Shown one piece after another: positions 1 through 8,975 of a stretch of 64,000 bases of DNA. A program made the position numbers and the translations under genes. A model generated the notes under the pieces. The model was given only the letters and a program-made list of their open reading frames with translations. It did no database searches and was not told the origin of the DNA. Source of the DNA: an uncultured Pelagibacteraceae bacterium (GTDB lineage Bacteria > Pseudomonadota > Alphaproteobacteria > Pelagibacterales > Pelagibacteraceae); NCBI GenBank assembly GCA_902622805.1, contig CACNRG010000001.1, positions 1-64,000 on the forward strand. The letters are read 5' to 3'. Positions within the stretch are counted from its first letter, which is position 1. Every line of letters starts with the position of its first letter.

Positions 1-14
1 CTCTAATTTAAAAA

Positions 15-40
15 ACCCATATTATCCCATATATTCCCAA
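15..40 (-). promoter_or_regulatory. putative MraZ operator: three TGGG repeats, 10-bp period
   Basis: CCCA occurs on the plus strand at 16, 26 and 36, which reads on the minus strand as three TGGGW units spaced exactly 10 bp. MraZ proteins are known to bind direct TGGGN repeats with 5-nt spacers ahead of their own operon, and mraZ starts 28 bp downstream. The repeats are therefore likely an autoregulatory operator. They point against the gene, and more copies may lie before the window start. Confidence 0.6.
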
Positions 41-67
41 ATAGGGATATTTAGAAGTATATGAATT

Positions 68-523
68 ATGTTTTTATCGAGTTACGAAAACAAATTGGAC
101 AAGAAAGGAAGGGTGTCAGTGCCTGCAAATTTTAGATCTTACCTGTCTAATCTTGGATATAATGGAATAATTTGTTACCCATCATTTAACAATCAATCTA
201 TAGAAGCATGGCCTCAAGACAGAATAGAAAAAATTTCAAATACAATTGACTCATTAAATCCTTTTGAGGAAAAAAGAGATTTTTTTGCAACATCAATATT
301 ATCAGAAAGTATTAATTTACAGTTTGATGGTGAAGGCAGAATCTCACTTACACCAAAATTGTTAAAACACTCTAAAATTAAAAATAGTATTTTGTTTGTC
401 GGTCTAGGTAAAACATTCCAAATATGGGAACCAACGGCTTTTGAAAAATTTAAGGCTAATGCAAAGAAAAAATCAAATTTAAACCGTGCTAGTCTTAAAT
501 GGGAGCACCAATTTAATAAATAA
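68..523 (+). CDS. mraZ: transcriptional regulator MraZ
   Basis: This is the DNA-binding regulator that normally opens the division and cell wall cluster. The 151-aa length fits the family (about 143-152 aa). Both SpoVT/AbrB-like half-domains are visible: DKKGRVSVP at residues 11-19 and DGEGRISL from residue 87, each carrying the family D-x-x-x-R signature. An in-frame alternative is not available at the ATG at 61, so the ATG at 68, giving MFLSSYENKLD, matches the usual MraZ N-terminus. Ten-bp-spaced TGGG repeats just upstream suggest autoregulation. The next gene is ftsZ, 13 bp downstream, which is not the usual neighbour (rsmH). Confidence 0.95.
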   Translation: MFLSSYENKLDKKGRVSVPANFRSYLSNLGYNGIICYPSFNNQSIEAWPQDRIEKISNTIDSLNPFEEKRDFFATSILSESINLQFDGEGRISLTPKLLKHSKIKNSILFVGLGKTFQIWEPTAFEKFKANAKKKSNLNRASLKWEHQFNK

Positions 524-536
524 TGAGGGGGATAAG

Positions 537-2024
537 ATGACAATTAACTTTAAAACACCAGAAATAAAAGAATTACAACCACGACTATTAGTATTAGGAG
601 TAGGTGGTGCAGGGGGAAATGCAATAAATGAAATGATAGATAACGGTATGCAAGGGGTAGAATTTGTTGCAGTAAATACGGATGCACAAGATTTAAAACA
701 TAGTAAAGCAAAAGCAAAAATACAAATAGGGTTAAATTTAACAAAAGGTTTAGGAGCCGGTGCAAAAATAGATATTGGTCAAGCTGCAGCTGATGAATCT
801 TTAAATGAAATTATAAACACTTTACAAGGAGCTAATATGGTTTTTATAGCTGCTGGTATGGGTGGTGGAACAGGAACTGGAGCAGCACATGTTATTGCAA
901 GAGCAGCAAAAGAATTAAATATTTTAACAGTAGGTGTTGTTACACTTCCTTTTTTATATGAAGGTCCTTCAAGAATGAGAAGAGCTCAACAAGGACTTGA
1001 AGAATTAAGAAAACATGTAGATACAATTATTGTGATTCCAAATCAAAATTTATTTAAAATTGCTAATGAACAAACCACTTTTAAGGAATCTTTTAACCTC
1101 TCAAACAATGTTTTAATGCATGGAGTTCAAAGCGTTACAGATTTAATGGTTAGACCAGGTATTATAAATTTAGATTTTGCAGATGTTGAAACTGTTATGG
1201 CCTCAATGGGCAAAGCAATGATGGGAACAGGCGAGTCTGAGGGAGAAGGTAGAGCTATGAAAGCTGCAGAAATGGCAATTAGCAATCCTTTAATTGATGA
1301 TTATACATTAAAAGGTGCAAAAGGATTACTAGTGAATATCACTGGGGGTGAAGATCTGAAACTTTTTGAAGTTGATGAAGTAGTTAATAAAATAAGGTCT
1401 GAAGTCGATGTGGAAGCTGAAGTTATTATTGGAGCTATAACAGATCCATCACTTGATGGAAAAATAAGAGTTTCAATTGTTGCAACTTCTTTGGATGGTC
1501 AACAACCTGAGTCAAAATCAGTAATTAATATGGTTCATAGAATTCAAAATAGAAATCCAGGTTATTCTGATTTTTCAAATTTTGGACCAACACCATCATT
1601 TAACTTTTCAACCAATAGTTCAAATCCAGTTTCTCACGGTGCGAATGCTTTAAAACTTGAAAATGAAATCACTTCCGAGATGGTTGATCAATCAAATTTA
1701 AAAAATGATATTAATAATACAAATAATCAATATCATGAAGAGTTATTAAAAAATCAAGAAGCTGAAAATATAGTAGAAAATTCTTCAATTGAGGATGAAG
1801 TTTCGTTTACTCAAGAAGCTACTCAAGAAGAAAATTCCTCAATCGATCACGAAATCAAAAATGATTTAAGTGAGTTTGGAGTAGAATCAGACTCTCCAGA
1901 TTTGTTTAATAATTCTCCAGAAAGTGAGTCTCCAAATTCAGATGAATTACTTTCTTCAGAGAATGATGACGATCAAGAGGATGATTTAGAGATACCGGCA
2001 TTTTTAAGAAGACAAAAGAATTAA
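537..2024 (+). CDS. ftsZ: cell division protein FtsZ
   Basis: Tubulin-like GTPase that polymerises into the Z-ring at midcell. The GTP-binding signature GGGTGTG lies at residues 109-115 and the catalytic T7 loop NLDFADVETVM at about 211-221. A long acidic, Asn/Ser/Glu-rich disordered linker (about 330-480) leads to the conserved C-terminal peptide IPAFLRRQ at 486-493. I chose the ATG at 537 because GAGGGGGA (525-532) is a good ribosome site just upstream; a longer start at 486 would run back into mraZ. It normally lies at the far end of the cluster after ftsA. Here it is second, between mraZ and rsmH. Confidence 0.97.
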   Translation: MTINFKTPEIKELQPRLLVLGVGGAGGNAINEMIDNGMQGVEFVAVNTDAQDLKHSKAKAKIQIGLNLTKGLGAGAKIDIGQAAADESLNEIINTLQGANMVFIAAGMGGGTGTGAAHVIARAAKELNILTVGVVTLPFLYEGPSRMRRAQQGLEELRKHVDTIIVIPNQNLFKIANEQTTFKESFNLSNNVLMHGVQSVTDLMVRPGIINLDFADVETVMASMGKAMMGTGESEGEGRAMKAAEMAISNPLIDDYTLKGAKGLLVNITGGEDLKLFEVDEVVNKIRSEVDVEAEVIIGAITDPSLDGKIRVSIVATSLDGQQPESKSVINMVHRIQNRNPGYSDFSNFGPTPSFNFSTNSSNPVSHGANALKLENEITSEMVDQSNLKNDINNTNNQYHEELLKNQEAENIVENSSIEDEVSFTQEATQEENSSIDHEIKNDLSEFGVESDSPDLFNNSPESESPNSDELLSSENDDDQEDDLEIPAFLRRQKN

Positions 2025-2042
2025 TGGTCTTCAAAAAAATAA

Positions 2043-3053
2043 ATGGAAGCCACCATAGTATCGGATGATTTAAAACACTATCCAGTACTGCTAAAAGAAA
2101 TTATTAGCGTTATTACCCCTCAACATGGTGGCACATTTATTGACTGTACCTTTGGTCAGGGAGGTTACTCTAAAGAAATTTTAAAATACAAAAATACAAA
2201 AGTATTGAGCTTAGATAGAGATGCTGAAAGTAAAAAAAAAGCACAACAAATTGAAAAAAAGTATCCTGAGCGTTTTCATTTTAAGAATTTAAGATTTAGT
2301 AAATTAAATAATTTAAAATTAAAAAATGAAAATATAAAAGGAATTGTATTTGACCTAGGTTATTCTTTCGTTCAAATAAAAGATCCAAATAAAGGTTTGT
2401 CTTTTAATTCATCAGGTGAACTAAATATGATGATGGGACTTAATGAGTTTTCTGCAAACGATGTTATAAATAAATTAGAAAAAAAAGAATTAGAAAAAAT
2501 TATAAAAAATTTCGGTGATGAAAGTGATGCTAAAAAAATTTCAAGAAATATCGTAAAATTTAGAGAAAAAAAAAAAATTAATACACAAGATCTTGTGAGT
2601 ATTATTGAAAGATCAAAAAGAAAAAAAAATTCTAAAATTCATAGCGCAACAAAAACTTTTCAGGCATTAAGAATATTTGTTAATAAAGAAATTAGTGAGC
2701 TGATATATGGTTTGATTAATTCTGTTAAAATTTTAAAAAAAGATGGAGTTTTAGCTGTTGTAACTTTTCATTCTTTGGAAGATAAAATAGTAAAATATTT
2801 TTTTAAAGATTTATCTGAGAATAAAAGTATTTCCAGGTATGAGCCGAAAATTGAACAAAAAAAATTGTCGTTCTTAATGCCCCAAAAAAAACCGATTATC
2901 CCATCTGATAAAGAGATAAGAGAAAATCAACCATCAAGATCAGCAAAATTAAGATATATAATTAAAAATAATGACTCTTATGAGATAGAAACTGATGTAG
3001 TGAAAAAATTTTCAAATTTTTTGGAAATTGAAAATTATGGATCTAAGCTATGA
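2043..3053 (+). CDS. rsmH: 16S rRNA m4C1402 methyltransferase RsmH
   Basis: SAM-dependent N4-methyltransferase of 16S rRNA C1402, formerly MraW. The N-terminus has the family HYPVLL block. The SAM-binding loop [10 protein letters not shown] is at residues 34-43, followed by [10 protein letters not shown] (family DLGVSS region), a VTFHSLED motif, and a C-terminal [10 protein letters not shown] block close to the family NxRSRSAKLR. The 336-aa length is normal. It starts 18 bp after ftsZ and its stop overlaps the ATG of ftsL by 4 bp, so it is translationally coupled to the wall genes. Confidence 0.95.
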   Translation: MEATIVSDDLKHYPVLLKEIISVITPQHGGTFIDCTFGQGGYSKEILKYKNTKVLSLDRDAESKKKAQQIEKKYPERFHFKNLRFSKLNNLKLKNENIKGIVFDLGYSFVQIKDPNKGLSFNSSGELNMMMGLNEFSANDVINKLEKKELEKIIKNFGDESDAKKISRNIVKFREKKKINTQDLVSIIERSKRKKNSKIHSATKTFQALRIFVNKEISELIYGLINSVKILKKDGVLAVVTFHSLEDKIVKYFFKDLSENKSISRYEPKIEQKKLSFLMPQKKPIIPSDKEIRENQPSRSAKLRYIIKNNDSYEIETDVVKKFSNFLEIENYGSKL

Positions 3054-3364
3054 TAAAATCATTAGTTTTTGTATTAATATTGACCTTAATTATATGTACA
3101 TCATTAATAAAAAACTCAACTAGAGATTTAGATGAAAAAATTTATATTATTGAAGAAAACATTTTGTTTTTAGATGATAGACTCAAAGACTCAAAATTAG
3201 AGTTTAATTATTTAAGTTCCTCAGAAAAATTATTGGAGTATCAAAAGTTATATTTCGAAAATACTTTAATTAAAAAATCATTACAAGAACTCAAAACTCT
3301 TAAAGTTATAGATAACCAAATTATTATTAATGATTTAAAAATTTCAGGAAATATTAATGAGTAG
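3050..3364 (+). CDS. ftsL: cell division protein FtsL-like
   Basis: Small bitopic membrane protein of 104 aa between rsmH and ftsI, the standard place of ftsL. Residues 4-20 form a hydrophobic membrane segment after a short N-terminus, followed by a charged, coiled-coil-like periplasmic region. FtsL bridges FtsQ/FtsB to FtsW/FtsI in the divisome and is too divergent to recognise from motifs, so the call rests on topology, size and position. It overlaps rsmH by 4 bp and ftsI by 8 bp. Confidence 0.65.
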   Translation: MIKSLVFVLILTLIICTSLIKNSTRDLDEKIYIIEENILFLDDRLKDSKLEFNYLSSSEKLLEYQKLYFENTLIKKSLQELKTLKVIDNQIIINDLKISGNINE

Positions 3365-5042
3365 TAAGAATAGATTTACAGTATATGAAAATAATGATGA
3401 ATTTAAATATGAAAATAAAAACAAAAACATTCATATTAAATTTAATCGTATAGCTTTTATTTTTTTTATTTTTTTTATTATTTCGTTAATTTACTCAATT
3501 CATTTAACTCATCTTGGCTCAAGAAACTCTAGCGACATTAATAATTATCAGAATAAAATTTATAATAAACTTAAACGAGCAGATATTGTTGATAGAAATG
3601 GAAATTTTTTAGCAAAAACAGTAAGTTCGATTGATATAGGTATTAATCCAATTGAAATAATAGAACAAAAAAAATTATTACTCAATTTAGGTTATATTTT
3701 TCCTAATAAAGATTATCAAAAAGTTCAATCTCAATTAAATAAAAATAAATTTTTTTGGTTTGAAAAAAAGATCTCTGATGAAAATTATGAAAAAATAATG
3801 ATGCTTGGTGATAAATCTATCAAACCAGAGGAAAAACTTACTAGAGTCTATCCTCAAAAAAATTTGTTTAGTCACATTATTGGGCAAATTGACGATGATA
3901 ATAACGGTATTTCGGGGTTAGAAAAATCATTAGACGATAAATTAAAAAGAAAAAATAAAGATATAATTAAATTAACTGTTGATAAAGATATTCAGTTTCT
4001 GATTAGGGAAGAGTTGATTAAATATAATCAAATTTTTAGTGCGAAGGGGAGTGCAGCCATACTAATGAATGTTAATAATGGTGAAATTTTATCCTTAGTA
4101 TCAATTCCAGATTTTAATCCAAACTTAAGGGCTAATATCACTGATTTAAATTATATTAATAGAGCCACTAAAGGTGTGTATGAACTTGGATCTGTTTTTA
4201 AAACTTTTACATTAGCAGCAGCCTTCCATGAAGGTGTCATTAATCCAGAAACAGAATTTAAGGGATTAGAAAAAAAATTGAAATGTGGAAAAAATATCAT
4301 TAGTGAATACGATGAAAAAATTCCCTCAGATCTTACAGCCGAACAAATATTAATTCGCTCTGGAAATGTGGGATCAGTAAGAATTGGTCAATCTTTGGGC
4401 ATTAAGGCATATAAAGAATTTATGGATGATTTAGATTTAATTGACCCTATCAATTTTGATATTGAGGAAATTGGTATCCCAATTCCTTTTAATTGGGGAA
4501 AATGTAAATTAGCAACAACATCATATGGTCATGGTATTACAACGACTATACTTCAACTTGCTAATGCCTATTCAATAATAGTTAACGGAGGTTATAAAAT
4601 TAGGCCGACTTTAGTTAAGAAAAATACATACATACAAGGAAAAAGAATTTTAAATAATAATGTTTCAGAAAAAATAAACCCTATACTACGGAAAATTGTA
4701 ACAACTAAAGAGGGCACAGCATCATTAGCTAATGTTGCGGGTTATGAAGTAGGGGGAAAAACTGGAACAGCTCAAAAAAGTACTTTAGGAGGATATTCAA
4801 AAAATAAAATTAACACATTTGCCTCTATTTTTCCGACCTCTAAACCAAAATATTCGCTGGTCGTGATGTTAGATGAGCCAAAAACTAATAGCGAGTATAT
4901 TTACAATTATAGAGATGGCTCAGGAATAAAATACAAAGGCACTCCATTTAATACAGCTGGATGGACCTCAGTTGAAGTTGTTGGTCAAATAATTGAAAAA
5001 ATCGGGCCTATTTTAGCCACAAAGTATAATGAAATTAATTAG
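3357..5042 (+). CDS. ftsI: septal peptidoglycan transpeptidase FtsI (PBP3)
   Basis: Class B penicillin-binding protein that crosslinks septal peptidoglycan. A single membrane anchor lies at about residues 31-47, then the PBP dimerisation region (start near RADIVDRNGNFLA). The transpeptidase domain carries all three active-site motifs: SVFK at 279-282 (catalytic S279), SGN at 335-337 and KTG at 468-470. The 561-aa length is typical. The ATG overlaps the end of ftsL, and the next start lies 2 bp after its stop. Confidence 0.95.
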   Translation: MSSKNRFTVYENNDEFKYENKNKNIHIKFNRIAFIFFIFFIISLIYSIHLTHLGSRNSSDINNYQNKIYNKLKRADIVDRNGNFLAKTVSSIDIGINPIEIIEQKKLLLNLGYIFPNKDYQKVQSQLNKNKFFWFEKKISDENYEKIMMLGDKSIKPEEKLTRVYPQKNLFSHIIGQIDDDNNGISGLEKSLDDKLKRKNKDIIKLTVDKDIQFLIREELIKYNQIFSAKGSAAILMNVNNGEILSLVSIPDFNPNLRANITDLNYINRATKGVYELGSVFKTFTLAAAFHEGVINPETEFKGLEKKLKCGKNIISEYDEKIPSDLTAEQILIRSGNVGSVRIGQSLGIKAYKEFMDDLDLIDPINFDIEEIGIPIPFNWGKCKLATTSYGHGITTTILQLANAYSIIVNGGYKIRPTLVKKNTYIQGKRILNNNVSEKINPILRKIVTTKEGTASLANVAGYEVGGKTGTAQKSTLGGYSKNKINTFASIFPTSKPKYSLVVMLDEPKTNSEYIYNYRDGSGIKYKGTPFNTAGWTSVEVVGQIIEKIGPILATKYNEIN

Positions 5043-5044
5043 AA

Positions 5045-7900
5045 ATGCTCCTTGGAAATTTTATAAAGAATATAAATAAAAATTATTATAAAATTAATTT
5101 CTCTGGCTTAGCTTTCAATAGCAAAAAAGTTAAAAAGAATAATATTTTTTTTGCTATTAGAGGAAATAAATTTGATGGCAATGAATATATAATAGACGCA
5201 ATTAATCGTGGTGCCAAAATAGTAGTTTCAGATAAAAATTTAAAAATAGATAAAAAAAATTTGATTTTCATTAAAGATAGAAATCCAAGAAAATTACTTG
5301 CTGAAATATCTTATAAATTGTTAATTAAAAAACCTAAAAATTTAGTTGCAGTTACAGGGACGAACGGAAAATCTTCAGTATCCAATTTTTATTATCAAAT
5401 TTTTAATTTGAATAAAAAAAGATCAGCATCAATAGGAACTATTGGTATTCAATTTAATAATAAGAACAAAGAAATAGATAATACAACTCTTGATCCAATT
5501 AGATTAAGTGAAACAATTAACTTTTTAAATAAAAAAAAAATAAATAATATTATTTTAGAAGCTTCAAGCCATGGTTTAAAACAAAATAGATTAGATGGAT
5601 TATTATTTGATATCGGTATATTCACAAATTTATCACATGATCATCTAGACTATCATAAAAATTTACAAGAATATTTTAATGCAAAATTATATTTATTTAA
5701 AAATTTAATTAAAAAAAAAGGGACTATTATTTCAGATAAAACAATTCCGTATTACAAACACTTTAAAAAAATTGCAAACCAAAAAAAATTGAAAATATTT
5801 ACAATATACGGTCCAAACTCAGATTTGGAATTAGTCTCACATCAATATGATAACGATCAACAAATTTTAAAAGTTAATTTTAAGAATAAGAAAAAAATCT
5901 TAACATTTAAATTAAATTTAATTGGAAAAATTCAAATCAAGAATATTTTAATGGCTATGTTAGCTGCAGAAAAAAGTGGTCTTAATTTAGCCTCTATTGC
6001 AAAAGTAATGAATAAGATTAAGCCTGCAGAAGGAAGATTAGAAAATATTGGCAAATTGAAAGATAATAGCAAAGTAATTTTAGACTACGCTCATACACCA
6101 GATGCATTAAAAACTGTTTTAAACAATGTTAGAGAACAGTTTCCATTTTCAAAAATTAGATTAATTTTTGGCTGTGGTGGCGATCGAGACAAAACTAAAA
6201 GATTAAAAATGGGTGAAATCGCATCAAAATTTGCAGATATTATATATCTTACTGATGATAATCCCAGAGGAGAAAATCCAAATAAGATAAGAGTCCAAAT
6301 AAAAAAGGGAATTAGAGGAAGAAATCTAATTGAGATTTCAAATAGGAGAATAGCCATAAACAAGTGTGTCAATGATCTTCAAAGTGGTGAGATTGCAATT
6401 ATCGCAGGCAAAGGTCACGAAAAAACTCAAGAATACAAAAATAAAAGATATTATTTTTCTGATCGAGATGAAATTTTAAAATCGATAAATATTAAAAATA
6501 AGAAACTATTTTCTGATTTAAGATTGAATATCATTCAAGAAAAAACAAAATCGATTCATAAAAAATTAAAATTTGATAAAGCATCAATTAACTCTAAAGA
6601 CATTAAAAATAATGATATATTTTTTGCAATAAAAGGAAAAAAAAAAGATGGAAGTAGATTTTTGAGAGAGGCTTTTAAAAAAAAATGTTCCTTATTAGTT
6701 ACTCATAAAATAAATAAAAATATACCATTATCAAAACAAATTAAGGTTAAAAATACTCTTAATTTTTTAACTGAATGTGCTTTAGACTATAGAAAAAACA
6801 TCAATACAAACATAATAGGAATTACGGGAAGTTGTGGTAAAACCACACTAAAAAAATTACTTGGAGAAAGTTTATCTAAAATCTCAAAAACATATTTCTC
6901 TCCAAAATCATTTAATAATAAATATGGCGTGCCCTTAAGTTTATTAAATTTAAAACAAAATAAAGAATTTGGAATATTTGAGGTTGGAATGGATAAAAAA
7001 GGAGAGATAGATTTCTTATCTGATATTATAAAACCTAATTTAGCTATAATAACAAATATTAGTTATGCTCATTCTAAAAATTTCAAAAATATAAACGGAA
7101 TAGCCAATGCAAAGTCAGAGATTATTGATAATGTAGTAAATGGAGGAAGTATCATATTAAATAAAGATGATAAATTTTATTCATATTTAAAAAAAAAAGC
7201 TATCAAAAGAAATTTAAAAATTTTTTCATTTAGTTTAAAAAGCAAAACTAGCTATTCAAGTTTAAGTAAAATTATAAAAATTGGTAAAAAATTTAAAATT
7301 TATTTTAAAGTAGATTCAAGAAAATATTTTTTTTATTCTAATAGCAGTTCACAAAATCATATACAGAATCTATTAGCTGCTATAACAGGTATAAGTTTAT
7401 TTTTTGATTTAAGTAACATTTCAAAAAAAATCTTTTTGAATTATAAAATCCCTGATGGTCGGGGTGATTTTTCAAAAATAAAATTTAAAAATAAGATTAT
7501 TAATTTTGTTGATGAAAGTTATAATTCAAATCCATTATCATTAAAAACTGCATTAATAAATTTTGGTAATAATATAATAAATAAAAATAGTAAGCATGTT
7601 TTACTTGGAGATATGTTAGAATTAGGAAATAACTCAATTAAACATCATATATCTGTTGCTAAAATAATAAATAGATTAGATATTGATAAAGTTCATATTT
7701 ATGGAAATCATATTAAAAAAACTTATGAAGCCATAAAAAAAAATAAACGAGGATTGATTTTAGATAATCTCTCAAAAATTGAGGATTTATTAATAAAAAA
7801 AATAAATACTAATGATTTTTTGATGATTAAAGGTTCCAATTCTACTGGTCTTTTTAAGCAATCCCAATTATTAAAATTAAATAAATTGTATGCTTTATAG
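5045..7900 (+). CDS. MurE-MurF fusion ligase
   Basis: One 951-aa reading frame carries two complete Mur ligases. The N-terminal part (about 1-485) is MurE, adding the third stem residue: P-loop TGTNGKS at 104-110, and DNPR at 405-408, the signature of meso-diaminopimelate-specific MurE. The C-terminal part (about 490-951) is MurF, adding D-Ala-D-Ala: P-loop TGSCGKT at 594-600, and a substrate-domain motif (NNDIFFAIKG) that echoes NNIFFAIRG in the MurE half. In most bacteria these are separate adjacent genes. There is no internal stop or start at the junction, so the fusion looks genuine. It overlaps mraY by 11 bp. Confidence 0.95.
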   Translation: MLLGNFIKNINKNYYKINFSGLAFNSKKVKKNNIFFAIRGNKFDGNEYIIDAINRGAKIVVSDKNLKIDKKNLIFIKDRNPRKLLAEISYKLLIKKPKNLVAVTGTNGKSSVSNFYYQIFNLNKKRSASIGTIGIQFNNKNKEIDNTTLDPIRLSETINFLNKKKINNIILEASSHGLKQNRLDGLLFDIGIFTNLSHDHLDYHKNLQEYFNAKLYLFKNLIKKKGTIISDKTIPYYKHFKKIANQKKLKIFTIYGPNSDLELVSHQYDNDQQILKVNFKNKKKILTFKLNLIGKIQIKNILMAMLAAEKSGLNLASIAKVMNKIKPAEGRLENIGKLKDNSKVILDYAHTPDALKTVLNNVREQFPFSKIRLIFGCGGDRDKTKRLKMGEIASKFADIIYLTDDNPRGENPNKIRVQIKKGIRGRNLIEISNRRIAINKCVNDLQSGEIAIIAGKGHEKTQEYKNKRYYFSDRDEILKSINIKNKKLFSDLRLNIIQEKTKSIHKKLKFDKASINSKDIKNNDIFFAIKGKKKDGSRFLREAFKKKCSLLVTHKINKNIPLSKQIKVKNTLNFLTECALDYRKNINTNIIGITGSCGKTTLKKLLGESLSKISKTYFSPKSFNNKYGVPLSLLNLKQNKEFGIFEVGMDKKGEIDFLSDIIKPNLAIITNISYAHSKNFKNINGIANAKSEIIDNVVNGGSIILNKDDKFYSYLKKKAIKRNLKIFSFSLKSKTSYSSLSKIIKIGKKFKIYFKVDSRKYFFYSNSSSQNHIQNLLAAITGISLFFDLSNISKKIFLNYKIPDGRGDFSKIKFKNKIINFVDESYNSNPLSLKTALINFGNNIINKNSKHVLLGDMLELGNNSIKHHISVAKIINRLDIDKVHIYGNHIKKTYEAIKKNKRGLILDNLSKIEDLLIKKINTNDFLMIKGSNSTGLFKQSQLLKLNKLYAL

Positions 7901-8975
7901 TTTCTTATTAGAATTTGTAGATTATTTAAGTTTTCTAAATGTTTTTAAATACATCACATTTAGAGTTGGTTTAGCTGTATTCACTTCATTAGTTATCGTA
8001 TTAATAATTGGAGGTCCATTTATAAAAATGGTTTCAAATAATAAATTTGTAAATCCCATCAGGGATGATGGCCCCGAAGATCATATAATTAAAAAAATAG
8101 GCACACCTACAATGGGTGGCTTAGTTATTTTAATTGGAATTATTTTATCAGTTTTAATGTGGGCAGATATTAAAAATATATATATTATATTTACTTTATA
8201 TATTTTAATTTCATTTGGATTACTCGGAGCTTTTGATGATTATAAAAAAGTTAAAAATAATAATTCAACTGGGGTATCATTTAAATTCAAATTATTAATT
8301 CAAATAATCATTTCAGTAATTGGAATTAGTTTTCTAACTTATTATTTAGATTATCAAGAATTCACAAATTTATATTTTCCATTTTTCAAAGATTTATTCA
8401 TAAATCTTGGCTGGTTCTTTATTCCGTTTTCTCTTTTTGTAATTATTGGATCATCAAATGCTGTTAATTTGACAGATGGATTGGATGGTCTAGCAACAGT
8501 GCCAGTTATCTTGGTTGCTGCTTGTTTTGCATTCATAAGTTATGTAGCGGGAAATATAATTTTTTCAGAATATTTACAAATTATTTACATAGAGGGCACA
8601 GGGGAAATAGCTATTTTTTGTGGCTCAATTATAGGATCATGCTTGGGATTTTTATGGTTTAATGCTCCACCTGCAAAAATATTCATGGGAGATACAGGTT
8701 CATTATCGCTTGGAGGATCTCTTGGAGCAATTGGAATAATCACCAAACACGAGATTGTTCTTGCAATAACAGGAGGACTTTTTGTTTTAGAGGCTCTTTC
8801 AGTGATCGTTCAAGTTATTTCTTACAAGTTAACAGGAAAAAGAGTTTTTAGAATGGCACCTATTCACCATCATTTTGAAAAAAAAGGATGGCCTGAATCA
8901 ACAGTGGTTATTCGATTTTGGATTATTTCAATAATTTTAGCTTTAATTGGTTTGGCTACACTCAAATTAAGATAA
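7890..8975 (+). CDS. mraY: phospho-MurNAc-pentapeptide transferase MraY
   Basis: Polytopic inner-membrane enzyme that makes lipid I from UDP-MurNAc-pentapeptide and undecaprenyl phosphate. The 361 residues contain about ten hydrophobic segments. Diagnostic motifs are GTPTMGG, NLTDGLDGLA, FMGDTGSL and the C-terminal APIHHHFE. The start lies inside the end of the MurE-MurF gene, and the final base of its stop is the first base of the murD ATG. Confidence 0.96.
   Translation: MLYSFLLEFVDYLSFLNVFKYITFRVGLAVFTSLVIVLIIGGPFIKMVSNNKFVNPIRDDGPEDHIIKKIGTPTMGGLVILIGIILSVLMWADIKNIYIIFTLYILISFGLLGAFDDYKKVKNNNSTGVSFKFKLLIQIIISVIGISFLTYYLDYQEFTNLYFPFFKDLFINLGWFFIPFSLFVIIGSSNAVNLTDGLDGLATVPVILVAACFAFISYVAGNIIFSEYLQIIYIEGTGEIAIFCGSIIGSCLGFLWFNAPPAKIFMGDTGSLSLGGSLGAIGIITKHEIVLAITGGLFVLEALSVIVQVISYKLTGKRVFRMAPIHHHFEKKGWPESTVVIRFWIISIILALIGLATLKLR

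Noticed and set aside
486-536. Longer ftsZ start at 486
   Set aside because: It would read through the end of mraZ in another frame and add non-conserved residues; the ATG at 537 has a strong ribosome site.
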